From positions 1 to 64,000 of the forward strand of contig NZ_JAFCKQ010000020.1 in assembly GCF_018130215.1 (NCBI RefSeq): a DNA stretch of 64,000 bases. The letters are read 5' to 3'. Shown one piece after another: positions 43,733 through 52,307 of the stretch (its first letter is position 1; each line of letters begins with the position of its first letter). A model generated the notes under the pieces. The model was not told the DNA's origin, did no database searches, and saw nothing but the letters and a program-made list of their open reading frames with translations. Position numbers and translations under genes: made by a program. The stretch is from Bradyrhizobium jicamae. Its GTDB lineage: Bacteria > Pseudomonadota > Alphaproteobacteria > Rhizobiales > Xanthobacteraceae.

Positions 43733-45895
43733 ATGACTCGTGTCGATGCCCACGGATTGAAGATCGCCCCTGTCCTGTTCGATTTCATCGCCAAGGAGGC
43801 GACGCCCAAGACCGGGATCGCGCCCGATGCGTTCTGGGCCGGACTGGCCGCCATCCTCCAGAAGCTCGGCCCGAAAAATCGCGAACTGCTCGCTTTCCGC
43901 GACACGCTACAGACGAAGATCGACGAGTGGCATCGCGGTCACAAGGGCAAGGCGTTCGACATCAACGCCTATACCGCGTTCCTGAGGGAAATCGGATACC
44001 TCCTGCCGGAGCCGGCCACCCACGCGGTCGAGACCGCCAATGTCGACGAGGAAATCGGCACGATCTGCGGCCCGCAGCTCGTGGTGCCGCTCACCAATGC
44101 CCGCTACGCGCTGAATGCCGCCAATGCGCGCTGGGGTTCGCTCTACGACGCCTTCTACGGCACCGATGCGATCCCGCATGATCCGAGCGAGGCGGGCCGC
44201 GGCTACAACAAGGCGCGCGGCGACAAGGTGATCGCGAAGGCCAAGGCCTTGCTCGATGCCGCCGCCCCGCTGGCGACCGCAAGCCACACCGACGTCGTCT
44301 CCTACAGCGTGATCGCCGGACAACTTTCGGCCAAGCTGAAGAGCGGCAACGCCACCGCGCTGAAGAACGCGGCGCAGTTCGCCGGCTACCAGGGCGAGCC
44401 TGCCCATCCGTCGGCGATCCTGCTGGTCAACAACGGCCTGCATGTCGAGATCAAGATCGACCGCAACAACGTCATCGGCAAGGACGATCCGGCAGGGGTC
44501 GCCGACATGATCATCGAGTCGGCCGTCTCGACCATCCTCGACATGGAGGACTCGGTCGCCGCCGTCGATGCCGAGGACAAAGTGCTGGTCTATCGCAACA
44601 CGCTCGGCCTGATGAACGGCACGCTGTCAGCCGATTTCGAGAAGGGCGGCAAGACCCTGACCCGTTCGCTCAATGCCGACCGCGTCTACAAGACGCCCGC
44701 CGGCGGCGAGCTCAAGCTGCACGGCCGTAGCCTCTTGCTGATGCGCAATGTCGGCCATCACATGTTCACCGACGCCGTGCTCGACGCCAAGGGCAACGAG
44801 ATCCCGGAAGGCATCCTCGACGCCGCGGTTGCCGGTCTGCTCGCGATTCACGATCTCAAGGGCAATTCCAAGGTCAGGAACAGCCGCACAGGCTCGGCCT
44901 ATATCGTCAAGCCGAAGATGCATGGCCCCGACGAGGTGAGCCTGACCTGCGAGCTGTTCGGCGAGGTCGAGCGGATGCTCTCTCTGCCCGAGAACACGCT
45001 CAAGGTCGGCATCATGGACGAGGAGCGCCGCACCACGGTCAACCTCAAGGCCTGCATCCAGCGCGCCTCCAAGCGCATCATGTTCATCAACACCGGCTTC
45101 CTCGACCGCACCGGCGACGAGATCCACACCTCGATGGAAGCGGGTCCGATGATCCGCAAGAACGACATGAAGGCGCAGCCCTGGATCAAGGCCTATGAGG
45201 ACTGGAACGTCGACACCGGCCTGGTCGACGGCCTGCCGGGCCACGCCCAGATCGGCAAGGGCATGTGGGCCGCGCCCGACAAGATGGCGGACATGCTGGC
45301 GCAGAAGCTCGGCCATCCGCAGGCCGGCGCCACCACCGCCTGGGTGCCGTCGCCAACTGCGGCGACGTTGCACGCTTTGCACTATCACCAGGTCAATGTG
45401 ATCGCCCGCCAGCAGGAGCTCGCCAAGGGCGGGCCCCGCGCCAAGCTCTCCGACATCCTCACCATCCCGGTGTCGCAATCGAACTGGGCGCCCGACGATG
45501 TCAAGCAGGAGATCGACAACAACTGCCAGGGCATCCTCGGCTACGTCGTGCGCTGGATCGACCAGGGCGTCGGCTGCTCCAAGGTACCCGACATCCACGA
45601 TGTCGGCCTGATGGAAGACCGCGCCACCTTGCGCATCTCGAGCCAGCACCTCGCGAACTGGCTGGAGCATGGTGTCGTCAGCAAGGACCAGGTGATGGAA
45701 TCGCTGAAACGCATGGCCGTCGTGGTCGACAAGCAGAACGCCGGCGATCCGCTCTACAAGCCGATGGCGCCCTCGTTCGATGGTGTCGCCTTCCAGGCGG
45801 CCTGCGACCTCGTATTCAAGGGTCGCGCGCAGCCGAACGGCTACACGGAGTTCATCCTCACCGCGCGCCGCCGCGAGGCAAAGGCCGCGGGCTGA
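43733..45895 (+). CDS. glcB: Malate synthase G
   Basis: A 720-residue enzyme that condenses glyoxylate with acetyl-CoA to malate in the glyoxylate bypass. Type G features are clear: length about 720, TILDMEDSVAAVDAEDKVLVYRN (read at about 265-288), GRSLLLMRNVGHHMFTD, and KVGIMDEERRTTVNL, the AceB-G core with the catalytic aspartate region near TGDEIHTSMEAGPMIRK. The ATG at 43733 is chosen over one five codons upstream. It is a monocistronic unit ended by a strong terminator. Confidence 0.96.
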   Translation: MTRVDAHGLKIAPVLFDFIAKEATPKTGIAPDAFWAGLAAILQKLGPKNRELLAFRDTLQTKIDEWHRGHKGKAFDINAYTAFLREIGYLLPEPATHAVETANVDEEIGTICGPQLVVPLTNARYALNAANARWGSLYDAFYGTDAIPHDPSEAGRGYNKARGDKVIAKAKALLDAAAPLATASHTDVVSYSVIAGQLSAKLKSGNATALKNAAQFAGYQGEPAHPSAILLVNNGLHVEIKIDRNNVIGKDDPAGVADMIIESAVSTILDMEDSVAAVDAEDKVLVYRNTLGLMNGTLSADFEKGGKTLTRSLNADRVYKTPAGGELKLHGRSLLLMRNVGHHMFTDAVLDAKGNEIPEGILDAAVAGLLAIHDLKGNSKVRNSRTGSAYIVKPKMHGPDEVSLTCELFGEVERMLSLPENTLKVGIMDEERRTTVNLKACIQRASKRIMFINTGFLDRTGDEIHTSMEAGPMIRKNDMKAQPWIKAYEDWNVDTGLVDGLPGHAQIGKGMWAAPDKMADMLAQKLGHPQAGATTAWVPSPTAATLHALHYHQVNVIARQQELAKGGPRAKLSDILTIPVSQSNWAPDDVKQEIDNNCQGILGYVVRWIDQGVGCSKVPDIHDVGLMEDRATLRISSQHLANWLEHGVVSKDQVMESLKRMAVVVDKQNAGDPLYKPMAPSFDGVAFQAACDLVFKGRAQPNGYTEFILTARRREAKAAG

Positions 45896-45919
45896 TCGGC
45901 GAAAAGCCCCACACAAGCG

Positions 45920-45949
45920 AAAGCCCCGGCGTTATGCCGGGGCTTTTTT
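45920..45949 (+). terminator. Rho-independent terminator of glcB
   Basis: AAAGCCCCGGC (45920-45930) pairs perfectly with GCCGGGGCTTT (45936-45946) around GTTAT, followed by a run of Ts to 45949. It lies 25 bases after the glcB stop. Confidence 0.92.
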
Positions 45950-45979
45950 GTTGAAGACTCTCTACCGCTCCAGCGCAGC

Positions 45980-46135
45980 CTAGAACACTGCGATGTATTT
46001 CAGCAGCGAGATCACGCCGAGGATGATGACGACGACGCGCGCGATCTGCTTGGCGCGGCCGTCGAGCGGCAGCATGTTGATGAGATAAAGGACGAGAATA
46101 ACGACAAGGAAGGTGACGAGAACGCTGACGAGCAT
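45980..46135 (-). CDS. Thivi_2564-family small membrane protein
   Basis: A 51-residue protein starting MLVSVLVTFLVVILVLYLIN with a second hydrophobic helix IARVVVIILGVISLLKYIAVF-like (about 31-51, partly quoted). It matches the small membrane family known as Thivi_2564, predicted as two transmembrane helices separated by the loop MLPLDGRAKQ. Function unknown. An exact EcfG-type promoter (GGAAC, 16 bases, CGTT) lies 48 bases before its ATG, so it is likely stress-induced. It is too short for many gene callers. Confidence 0.85.
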   Translation of the reverse strand: MLVSVLVTFLVVILVLYLINMLPLDGRAKQIARVVVIILGVISLLKYIAVF

Positions 46136-46182
46136 GCGGGCTCCATGAAGGCATCAAAGGAAATTGCCGTTGGGCCGTTGCC

Positions 46183-46207
46183 AACGTACGAATGCGGCGC
46201 GGGTTCC
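46183..46207 (-). promoter_or_regulatory. EcfG-type promoter of the Thivi_2564 gene
   Basis: GGAAC (46207-46203), 16-base spacer, CGTT (46186-46183) on the minus strand: exact match to the general stress consensus, 48 bases before the start. Confidence 0.85.
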
Positions 46208-46227
46208 CGCCTGCAAATGCTTCGGCG

Positions 46228-46860
46228 CTACTCGCGCGCCACGATCGGCGCGCGCTCGTATTTGGCGCGGATGCGTTCCGGCACCGGCGTGAAGTTCAAA
46301 GACGCCCCGCGCCGGTCGGGACCGCGGCTGACCGCCATCAGCCCGTCCTTGCTGGCGACGATGTCGCCCTTGCGCAGGGTCGGATCGTCCTCGATCTTGA
46401 CCGCGGCAAGTCCGGTCGGATCCTTGCCGTTGCAGGTGCAACCGGCCACCAGCTCGTCGCGATAGCGGAATGCGTTGGGCAGCTCCGAATACGGCTCGCC
46501 GTTTTCGGTCGCGGCGCTGTCGATGCTGCCGCCATAGACGACCTGGGTCTCGGTCGCCGGGCAGAAGCTGTTGCAGGCCTCCGCCTTGCTCTGGTTGCCG
46601 GTCGCCGCGAGCGGGAAGTAGCGGCCGTCGCAGGTCCGCACGCAATAGGCCTGGCCGCCGCCATAGCGCGGACGCTCGACCTGCTGTGCCGCAGGCGAAT
46701 TGCCGCCGTCGTCGAACGGCATCCGGATCACCGGCGGCCGGCCCCGCATCAGGCCGCCGAACAGCGCCGAGAAGAAATCCTGGGCTTGGGCGGCGGGCGC
46801 CAGCGCCAAGCCGAGCAACGCCGCCGTCCCGAACGCCGCCCACCGTTTGCCATGCTGCAT
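46228..46860 (-). CDS. DUF2865 exported protein
   Basis: A 210-residue exported protein: signal peptide (residues 1-27, ends AQAQ), then a DUF2865 domain with YCVRTCDGRYFPL, CNSFCPAT and CTCNGKDPTGL, giving six cysteines that could form disulfides. The family is found in Rhizobiales; function unknown. It follows the L,D-transpeptidase by 32 bases on the same strand, so both may be driven by the EcfG-type promoter at 47751-47776. The ATG at 46860 is chosen to place the signal peptide at the N-terminus. Confidence 0.85.
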   Translation of the reverse strand: MQHGKRWAAFGTAALLGLALAPAAQAQDFFSALFGGLMRGRPPVIRMPFDDGGNSPAAQQVERPRYGGGQAYCVRTCDGRYFPLAATGNQSKAEACNSFCPATETQVVYGGSIDSAATENGEPYSELPNAFRYRDELVAGCTCNGKDPTGLAAVKIEDDPTLRKGDIVASKDGLMAVSRGPDRRGASLNFTPVPERIRAKYERAPIVARE

Positions 46861-46892
46861 CACGATCGCCACCACCGCACCATCGCCAATCC

Positions 46893-47702
46893 TCAATACA
46901 ACGGCGTGGACGCGGGAATGTTCAATGCCTGGCGGCCCGAAGGCAGCGTCATCACCGCGGGATGCGGCTGCATCGGAGCCGGACGAACCGAGATCTGGGT
47001 CGCCGTCGGGCCGAGTTCGCGAGCGGCGAGGTGCGGCGCGTTCTTCGGCAGCACCACCACCCTGGTGCCGACATCGACGCGGCTGAACAGGTCGCTGACG
47101 TCCTCATTGGTGAGACGAATGCAGCCCGACGACACGAACTTGCCGATCGTGGTGGGATCGTTAGTGCCGTGGATGCGGTATTCGCTCGAGCCGAGATACA
47201 TTGCGCGCGCGCCGAGCGGATTGCCCGGGCCGCCCGCCATGAACCGCGGCAGATAGGGCTGGCGCTTGATCATCTCCGCCGGCGGATGCCAGTCCGGCCA
47301 CTCCGCCTTGTGGCTGATGGTCTGCACGCCCGACCAGGTGAAGCCCTCGCGGCCCACGCCGACGCCGTAACGGATCGCCCGGCCGCCGCCGAGCACGTAA
47401 TAGAGCGCGGTGTTGCCGGTATCGATGATGACGGTGCCCGGCGCTTCCGTGGTGTTGAGCGCGACGATCGCGCGGCGCAGCCGTTCCGGCAACGCGCCGT
47501 CCTCGGTGGTGGGATCGGTCATCGCCTCGTCGGTCGGAAAAGCGTCGGGCTGGGTCGAGGCATAGCCGAGCGCGCGCGTGCTCACTTGCGCGCTGGCCGC
47601 GTCAGTGAGGACGAACGGCGCGACGAACAGGACGCTGGCGAAGGCAAGGGTGCGCGCTGCGCGCGACGAAAGCCGGCGGCTGGATAGAGACTGCTCTGTC
47701 AT
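46893..47702 (-). CDS. L,D-transpeptidase
   Basis: A 269-residue exported enzyme: signal peptide (1-38), then a YkuD domain (about 85-225). The active-site block is IHGTNDPTTIGKFVSSGCIRL, with catalytic Cys in SSGCIRL and the HGTN histidine. It makes 3-3 peptidoglycan cross-links or links outer-membrane proteins to the wall, and is often used in stress or stationary phase. An exact EcfG-type promoter (N17) lies 49 bases upstream. It shares a 230-base divergent promoter region with the AI-2E-type transporter. Confidence 0.92.
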   Translation of the reverse strand: MTEQSLSSRRLSSRAARTLAFASVLFVAPFVLTDAASAQVSTRALGYASTQPDAFPTDEAMTDPTTEDGALPERLRRAIVALNTTEAPGTVIIDTGNTALYYVLGGGRAIRYGVGVGREGFTWSGVQTISHKAEWPDWHPPAEMIKRQPYLPRFMAGGPGNPLGARAMYLGSSEYRIHGTNDPTTIGKFVSSGCIRLTNEDVSDLFSRVDVGTRVVVLPKNAPHLAARELGPTATQISVRPAPMQPHPAVMTLPSGRQALNIPASTPLY

Positions 47703-47750
47703 GTGCTGCCCCTGGGAAGGATACGCATCGTGGTGATGCCATGCGGAGCC

Positions 47751-47776
47751 AACGCGAACAGCCGCCGGACGGTTCC
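47751..47776 (-). promoter_or_regulatory. EcfG-type promoter of the L,D-transpeptidase
   Basis: GGAAC (47776-47772), 17-base spacer, CGTT (47754-47751) on the minus strand: exact consensus with the alternative spacer, 49 bases before the start. Confidence 0.82.
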
Positions 47777-47834
47777 GCTGCGAATCGTCGCAAAGCCTCG
47801 CCTGTCAACCCGCCTGACCTCACGACTCCGCGAT

Positions 47835-47859
47835 GGAACCTATCAAGGGGTCGGCCGTT
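47835..47859 (+). promoter_or_regulatory. EcfG-type promoter of the AI-2E-type transporter
   Basis: GGAAC (47835-47839), 16-base spacer, CGTT (47856-47859): exact consensus on the plus strand, 74 bases before the GTG start. It is only 58 bases from the opposite promoter of the L,D-transpeptidase. Confidence 0.85.
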
Positions 47860-47932
47860 CTCCTCAGGCAATCCGACGCGCGGGGCGACTTCGCGGCGCG
47901 GATTTTTTTTGTCCCCGGGCGGGAGAACGTTG

Positions 47933-49051
47933 GTGCGTGTCCTTCCGAGTGAACGACTGCTTGCCAGGGCGCCGCAAGGCGAAGGCACGCCCGTTCCCGA
48001 CAGCAGCGCCGAACTGCCACCGGTGATCCGCCGCGCCGAGGTCGTGGCGTTCGCGCTGGTCACATTGCTCGTCATCGTGGTCGTCGCGGTGCTCTATGTG
48101 GCCCGGCCATTCTTCCTGCCGATCACCATGGCCTTCATCGTCGGCACCATGCTGTCGCCGGCTGCAAGCCTGCTCGAACGCTACCGGATTCCGCGCCCGC
48201 TCGGCGCGGTGCTGCTCGTGATCGCGGTCGGCGCGGCGGTCGCCTTCATTATCGGGCTGATCTCCGCGCCCGTGGTGGAGTGGAGCGCACGGCTGCCCGA
48301 ACTGGGCGCGATCCTCAAAGAGAAGGTGCACGTGTTCGACCGACCGCTCGCATTGTGGCAAGAGCTGCAGAGCATGGTCGGCGGCTCCGACACGCTGGCG
48401 CCGTTTCAGTTGCCGAAACTCGACTGGGTGCAGCCGACCCTGGAATTCCTGTCGCCGACCTTCGCCGAGTTCCTGCTGTTCATCGCGACCCTGATCCTGT
48501 TCATCGCGAGCTGGAAGGATTTGCGCCGCGCGCTCGTGATGACCTTCAGCGAACGGCAAGCGCGGCTGCGCACCCTGCGCATCCTCAATGAGCTCGAAAC
48601 CCATCTCGGCAACTATCTGCTGACGGTGACCATGATCAATGTCGGCGTCGGCATCATCACTGGCGTGATCTGTGCCGTCACCCGCATGCCCAACCCGGCC
48701 GGGCTCGGCGCGCTTGCCGCGACGCTGAACTTCATTCCGATCATCGGCCCGGTTGCGATGTTCGCCGTGCTGGTTACGGTCGGCATCATCGCCTTTCCGA
48801 CCATCGGCGCCGGACTGATCGCACCCGCCTGCTTCGCGGTGGTCACCTTCCTCGAAGGCCACTTCGTCACACCGACGATCGTCGGCCGGCGGCTGTCACT
48901 CAACGCGTTGGCGGTCTTCCTAGCGCTGGCGTTCTGGACCTGGCTGTGGGGCCCGATCGGCGCATTCCTGTCGTCGCCGCTTCTGATCGTCGGATTGATC
49001 GTGAAGGAGCATTTGATGCCGGTCAATTCGCCGCAGCTGCCGGAGGACTAG
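47933..49051 (+). CDS. AI-2E family (PerM-type) transporter
   Basis: A 372-residue membrane protein of the AI-2E/UPF0118/PerM family: PFFLPITMAFIVGTMLSPAAS near residues 45-65, a large extracytoplasmic loop (about 100-180) and the C-terminal block IPIIGPVAMFAVL, PTIVGRRLSLNALAV and WGPIGAFLSSPLLIV. Six to eight helices. Substrates are rarely known; some members export AI-2 or act in Na+/H+ exchange. The start GTG 47933 has GGAG seven bases upstream; the frame continues upstream through the promoter. An exact EcfG-type promoter precedes it. Confidence 0.88.
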   Translation: MRVLPSERLLARAPQGEGTPVPDSSAELPPVIRRAEVVAFALVTLLVIVVVAVLYVARPFFLPITMAFIVGTMLSPAASLLERYRIPRPLGAVLLVIAVGAAVAFIIGLISAPVVEWSARLPELGAILKEKVHVFDRPLALWQELQSMVGGSDTLAPFQLPKLDWVQPTLEFLSPTFAEFLLFIATLILFIASWKDLRRALVMTFSERQARLRTLRILNELETHLGNYLLTVTMINVGVGIITGVICAVTRMPNPAGLGALAATLNFIPIIGPVAMFAVLVTVGIIAFPTIGAGLIAPACFAVVTFLEGHFVTPTIVGRRLSLNALAVFLALAFWTWLWGPIGAFLSSPLLIVGLIVKEHLMPVNSPQLPED

Positions 49052-49078
49052 TCAGGAGGCATGGTTGGTTTCGTCGCA

Positions 49079-49103
49079 GGAACTTTGCATTCGGCGAAGC
49101 GTT
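49079..49103 (+). promoter_or_regulatory. EcfG-type promoter of the DUF883 gene
   Basis: GGAAC (49079-49083), 16-base spacer, CGTT (49100-49103): exact consensus on the plus strand, 36 bases before the ATG at 49139. Confidence 0.87.
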
Positions 49104-49138
49104 TTTCCTGCAACGCACGAATATTCCGGGAGCTTTCG

Positions 49139-49510
49139 ATGTCGGGCACGGACAGCGCATTTGGGATCAGGAACATGACGGACAAAGCGACCTATGAGCG
49201 TCTCGAAAAGGATGTCTCAGCGGTGAAGAACGATATCGCAGCCCTCGCCGAGCAGATCACCGAGACGCTCAATGCGTTTGCCAGCGACGCGGGCAAGCAG
49301 GCCCGCCGCCGTTACAACGAGGCGCGCGCCAACGCCGAGTCCACCCTCGACGATGTGTCGGAGCGCAGCAGCGCGATGATCGGCGCCGCTCAGGACGCAG
49401 CCTCCTCGATCGAGGAGACGCTGGAAGAGGTGATCACGCAGCGGCCGCTTGCGACCGTCGGCCTCGCGCTCGGCCTTGGCTTCCTGATCGGCGTTACCTG
49501 GCGGCGCTAG
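49139..49510 (+). CDS. DUF883 (ElaB/YqjD-like) protein
   Basis: A 123-residue protein: a long amphipathic helical segment (about 15-95, rich in Ala, Glu and Arg) followed by a C-terminal membrane helix (RPLATVGLALGLGFLIGVTW) and a basic end. This is the layout of DUF883 and YqjD/ElaB, tail-anchored proteins that bind ribosomes in stationary phase in E. coli; the same role is only inferred here. GGGAG lies seven bases before ATG 49139; a second ATG at 49175 also fits. An exact EcfG-type promoter precedes it. Confidence 0.85.
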   Translation: MSGTDSAFGIRNMTDKATYERLEKDVSAVKNDIAALAEQITETLNAFASDAGKQARRRYNEARANAESTLDDVSERSSAMIGAAQDAASSIEETLEEVITQRPLATVGLALGLGFLIGVTWRR

Positions 49511-49588
49511 GGCGCGACGACATGAGGTTGAACCTTCATCGCGCCGCCGCGTCGTTTGTCGAGGCGATTTTCAGGGCAAGGCAACTCA

Positions 49589-50029
49589 ATGCTTCAGCGA
49601 CTGATCGATAGTCTCAGGGACTCTGCAGGAAGCGCGCTGCGGCTGACCTCGCTCGCCGGCGCGGCGGCGATCGCGCTGTTCATCACCATCGCCTTCCTGT
49701 GCGCGGCCGCCTTCGTGTTCGTGCTGCAGAATTATGGTCCGGTGCAGGCGTGCCTGGTGGGGGCTGCGATCTTCTTCCTGGTCACGCTGGTCGCGGCCGG
49801 CCTCTATGTGCTGCGCAAGCGCAAGATGCAGCGGCGTGCCGAGAGGGCGGCCAAGGCGGCAAAATCGGCCACGGCTTCGATGCTCGCCGATCCCGCGCTG
49901 ATCGCGACCGGCCTGCAGATCGGTCGCGCCATCGGCGTCAAGCGGCTGCTTCCGATCCTGGCGGTGGGCGGGATCGCGCTCGGGCTGATGGCGAGCCGCA
50001 GCGTCGCGAGCGACGAGCCCGCGGAATAG
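49589..50029 (+). CDS. Phage-holin-family membrane protein (holin-3_6-like)
   Basis: A 146-residue protein with two transmembrane helices near the N-terminus (about 15-35 and 45-70), a basic amphipathic segment (KRKMQRRAERAAKAAKSATAS) and a third hydrophobic stretch near the C-terminus. It fits the family named holin-like that usually follows DUF883 in Rhizobiales; despite the name it is not part of a phage here. AAGG precedes the ATG at 49589. It lies 78 bases after the DUF883 gene and is probably cotranscribed with it. Confidence 0.78.
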   Translation: MLQRLIDSLRDSAGSALRLTSLAGAAAIALFITIAFLCAAAFVFVLQNYGPVQACLVGAAIFFLVTLVAAGLYVLRKRKMQRRAERAAKAAKSATASMLADPALIATGLQIGRAIGVKRLLPILAVGGIALGLMASRSVASDEPAE

Positions 50030-50228
50030 TTGCGGCCGTCTTTCCTTGCCGCCGTCCGGCCGAGCGCAATTGTGCCGGGACCCACACGCCTCAGCAGGTT
50101 AGCGGTTGGCGCTCGTCGTTCCCGTTGTCGGGCAGCAATCAGCGCTCGTTGATATGAGTCCGGCCGTCGCCAGGACGACGGCCGTCGGACGCGGGAGTGG
50201 ACAGGCGCGCCGCAGATCCCACCAGCAC

Positions 50229-50639
50229 TCAGGTGACGCAGCGGCCGGGCTGCAGCAGCTTGGCGACTTCGGTCAGCACACTGACCACGGGCTCGCAGGC
50301 CACCTTGCGGGGCTCGCCGGGCTTCGCCGCGCCGGGTCCGACCGGGCGGTTGCGCGCCTCTTCCTTCGCGACGAGGACGCGGACCAGCACCGAGGTATCG
50401 CGAAGACCGTCAAGCTTCAGCGCGATGGTTCGGCTCTTCATGCCGGGCATCGGAACCGTAGCCCGGTCGGCCTTGGCGGCGCGATTGACGACGTCCCCGG
50501 GCGCAGCAGCGATCCCGGGCGCGGCAGCGATCGCAGTGGCCTGGCGCCCAATCAGGTCGTGGCCGGATGCGAGCTGGACAGCGCCAAGCGTCAGGCCAAC
50601 CGCAAGCAGGCCGAGAATTCCCTTCCGAATCTGTGGCAT
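50229..50639 (-). CDS. Exported hypothetical protein
   Basis: A 136-residue protein with signal peptide (1-24). The mature part is Ala/Pro-rich and then contains TIALKLDGLRDTSVLVRVLVAKEE and two late cysteines (VACEPV, GRCVT), which could form a disulfide. No family is recognised. The ATG at 50639 has GAGG eight bases ahead, and an exact EcfG-type promoter with 17-base spacer lies 48 bases upstream, which supports reality and stress control. Confidence 0.72.
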   Translation of the reverse strand: MPQIRKGILGLLAVGLTLGAVQLASGHDLIGRQATAIAAAPGIAAAPGDVVNRAAKADRATVPMPGMKSRTIALKLDGLRDTSVLVRVLVAKEEARNRPVGPGAAKPGEPRKVACEPVVSVLTEVAKLLQPGRCVT

Positions 50640-50686
50640 GTGATGTCCCTCGCCCCGTGGCATTTTCCCTTGGCGATCACGGACAC

Positions 50687-50712
50687 AACGCGAACAAAAC
50701 CGCCCCGGTTCC
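50687..50712 (-). promoter_or_regulatory. EcfG-type promoter of the exported hypothetical gene
   Basis: GGAAC (50712-50708), 17-base spacer, CGTT (50690-50687) on the minus strand. The -35 overlaps a CCGCCCC/GGGGCGG hairpin (50700-50720), which might otherwise be read as a terminator. Confidence 0.8.
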
Positions 50713-51065
50713 GGGGGCGGTGCAATCACTTAACCGTGTACGAAAAATATTTTCGGCGGTCTGGAACGAGTTCGGGGGCTTCCGAGTCATTCCGGCAGCC
50801 GGTTATTCCCCCTGCCCCATTGACCGGTGACGTAGGGCGCGACCGTGGTGATGCCGGTCGCGCCCTGCTTTTGTTGTGGGTGCCGGAATCCAGGGGCGGC
50901 TCCCCGCACTGCCGACAAATTGCCCAACCCGTCCACTACGCTGACACGCGAACAGACGGCGGCTTGACCTGGATCAACGAGGTCGCGGGCCGGCGGTCCT
51001 GACTGGTCAAGTCGCCCTCCGACCGGGTTCACACGGTGGGGACGCCCAAGCTTCCGGAGGCTCGC
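50713..51065. other. Noncoding gap before the substrate-binding protein
   Basis: About 350 bases without a gene. It holds a long hairpin, AGGGCGCGACCG (50834-50845) with CGGTCGCGCCCT (50855-50866), followed by TGCTTTTGTTG on the plus strand, which fits a terminator although no plus-strand gene ends nearby other than the holin-like gene 800 bases back. An undetected small RNA ending here is possible. An AT-rich patch (GAAAAATATTTTC, 50741-50753) forms a short palindrome. The CDS at 51066 has CGGAGG ahead. Confidence 0.5.
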
Positions 51066-52289
51066 ATGAAAGCACCGGGCCGTTTGCTGATCGGGTTGCT
51101 CGCCGCGCTGACGTCGCTGAGCGCGATGTCCCAGCGCCATGACGAAAGTCCCGCGACCGACGACGACATCCGTGTCGGCAACCTCTCGCCTTACACCGGG
51201 GCGCTTTCCGAATTTGCATCGATCGGAAAGGCTGAGGCCGCATATTTCCAGATGATCAACGACCGCGGCGGGATCAACGGGCGCAAGATCCGCTTCCTCT
51301 CCCGCGACGACAATTCCGATCCCTCCGTCGCCCTTGATCTGACCAAGGGGCTGGTCGAGCGGGACAAGGTCCTGTTGATGTTCAACTCGTTCGGAACTCC
51401 AGGCAACCTCGCGGTTCGCAAATATCTGAACGAGCGGAAGGTCCCGCAGCTGTTTGTCGCATCGGGCGATGAGGAGTTGAGCAATCCCGCGAGATTCCCC
51501 TGGACCATGGGTTGGCAACCATCCTTCCGCGCGGAGGGGCGCATCTTTGCGAACTACATCCAGGCGTCCTATCCCAACCGCAAGATCGTGGTGCTCTGGC
51601 AGAACGATCAGTTCGGGCGCGACATGTTCAGGGGATTCGAGGAGGGTCTCGGCGACCTGACCCGCATGATCCTCGTGGACGTCGCATTCGATATCGCCGA
51701 CGAGCACATCGAGACCCACGTCTCGATCCTGAAGCGCAGCGGCGCCGATATCCTCGTCTTCGCGGGCGTTCCGAGCACAGCGTCCCAGGTGATCCGGCTG
51801 GCGGCCGATTCGGACTGGCATCCGGTGTTCATCCTCGCCGGCACCGCGGCCTCGATCGACACGGCGCTCAAGCCCGCCGGGACGGACAAGTCGCAGGGCG
51901 TGATCTCCACTGCATTCCTGAAGGACCCGAGCGACCCGGCCTGGAAGGACGATCCGGCCATCAAGGAATGGTCGGCCTTCGTGAGCAAATATTACCCGCA
52001 AGGCAACACCAGCGACTCGAACGCGCTCTATGGCTATGCGGCGGCGGAAACCCTGGTGCAGGTGCTGAAGCAGTGCGGCGACGATCTTTCACCTGACAAC
52101 GTGATGCGGCAGGCAGAGTCGCTGAAGGACTACCAGCCGTCGGTGATGTTGCCCGGCATCAGGATCAACACGGCACCCTCCGATTTCCAGCCCATCAAGA
52201 AGCTGCGACTGATACAGTTTGACGGCCGCACCTGGCAACCGATCGGCGATGTGCTCGAAACGGCGTTTTCCGAGGCACCGAAGCGCTGA
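51066..52289 (+). CDS. Branched-chain-type ABC substrate-binding protein (orphan)
   Basis: A 407-residue type I periplasmic binding protein of the LivJ/AmiC kind: signal peptide (residues 1-27), then GNLSPYTGALSEFASIGKAEAAYF, ING-like INDRGGINGRKIRFLSRDD and PSTASQVIRLAAD. It binds a small amino acid, amide or aromatic ligand; specificity unknown. CGGAGG precedes the ATG at 51066 by six bases. No cognate permease or ATPase genes lie near, so it works with a system elsewhere or is a sensor part. Confidence 0.88.
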   Translation: MKAPGRLLIGLLAALTSLSAMSQRHDESPATDDDIRVGNLSPYTGALSEFASIGKAEAAYFQMINDRGGINGRKIRFLSRDDNSDPSVALDLTKGLVERDKVLLMFNSFGTPGNLAVRKYLNERKVPQLFVASGDEELSNPARFPWTMGWQPSFRAEGRIFANYIQASYPNRKIVVLWQNDQFGRDMFRGFEEGLGDLTRMILVDVAFDIADEHIETHVSILKRSGADILVFAGVPSTASQVIRLAADSDWHPVFILAGTAASIDTALKPAGTDKSQGVISTAFLKDPSDPAWKDDPAIKEWSAFVSKYYPQGNTSDSNALYGYAAAETLVQVLKQCGDDLSPDNVMRQAESLKDYQPSVMLPGIRINTAPSDFQPIKKLRLIQFDGRTWQPIGDVLETAFSEAPKR

Positions 52290-52307
52290 TTGGGCAAGGC
52301 GGAGCGC

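Noticed and set aside
47741..47932. N-terminal extension of the AI-2E-type transporter
   Set aside because: The upstream 64 codons cross the EcfG promoter and are not membrane-like; GTG 47933 with GGAG is better.
49589..50029. Holin-like gene as part of a prophage
   Set aside because: No phage genes are near; it follows DUF883 as in many Rhizobiales and is a chromosomal membrane protein.
50700..50720. CCGCCCC/GGGGCGG hairpin as a minus-strand terminator
   Set aside because: No minus-strand gene ends there, and the sequence is better explained by an exact EcfG promoter overlapping it.
50787..52001. A 404-codon frame antisense to the solute-binding gene
   Set aside because: The opposite strand encodes a complete signal-peptide-bearing binding protein with a Shine-Dalgarno sequence.
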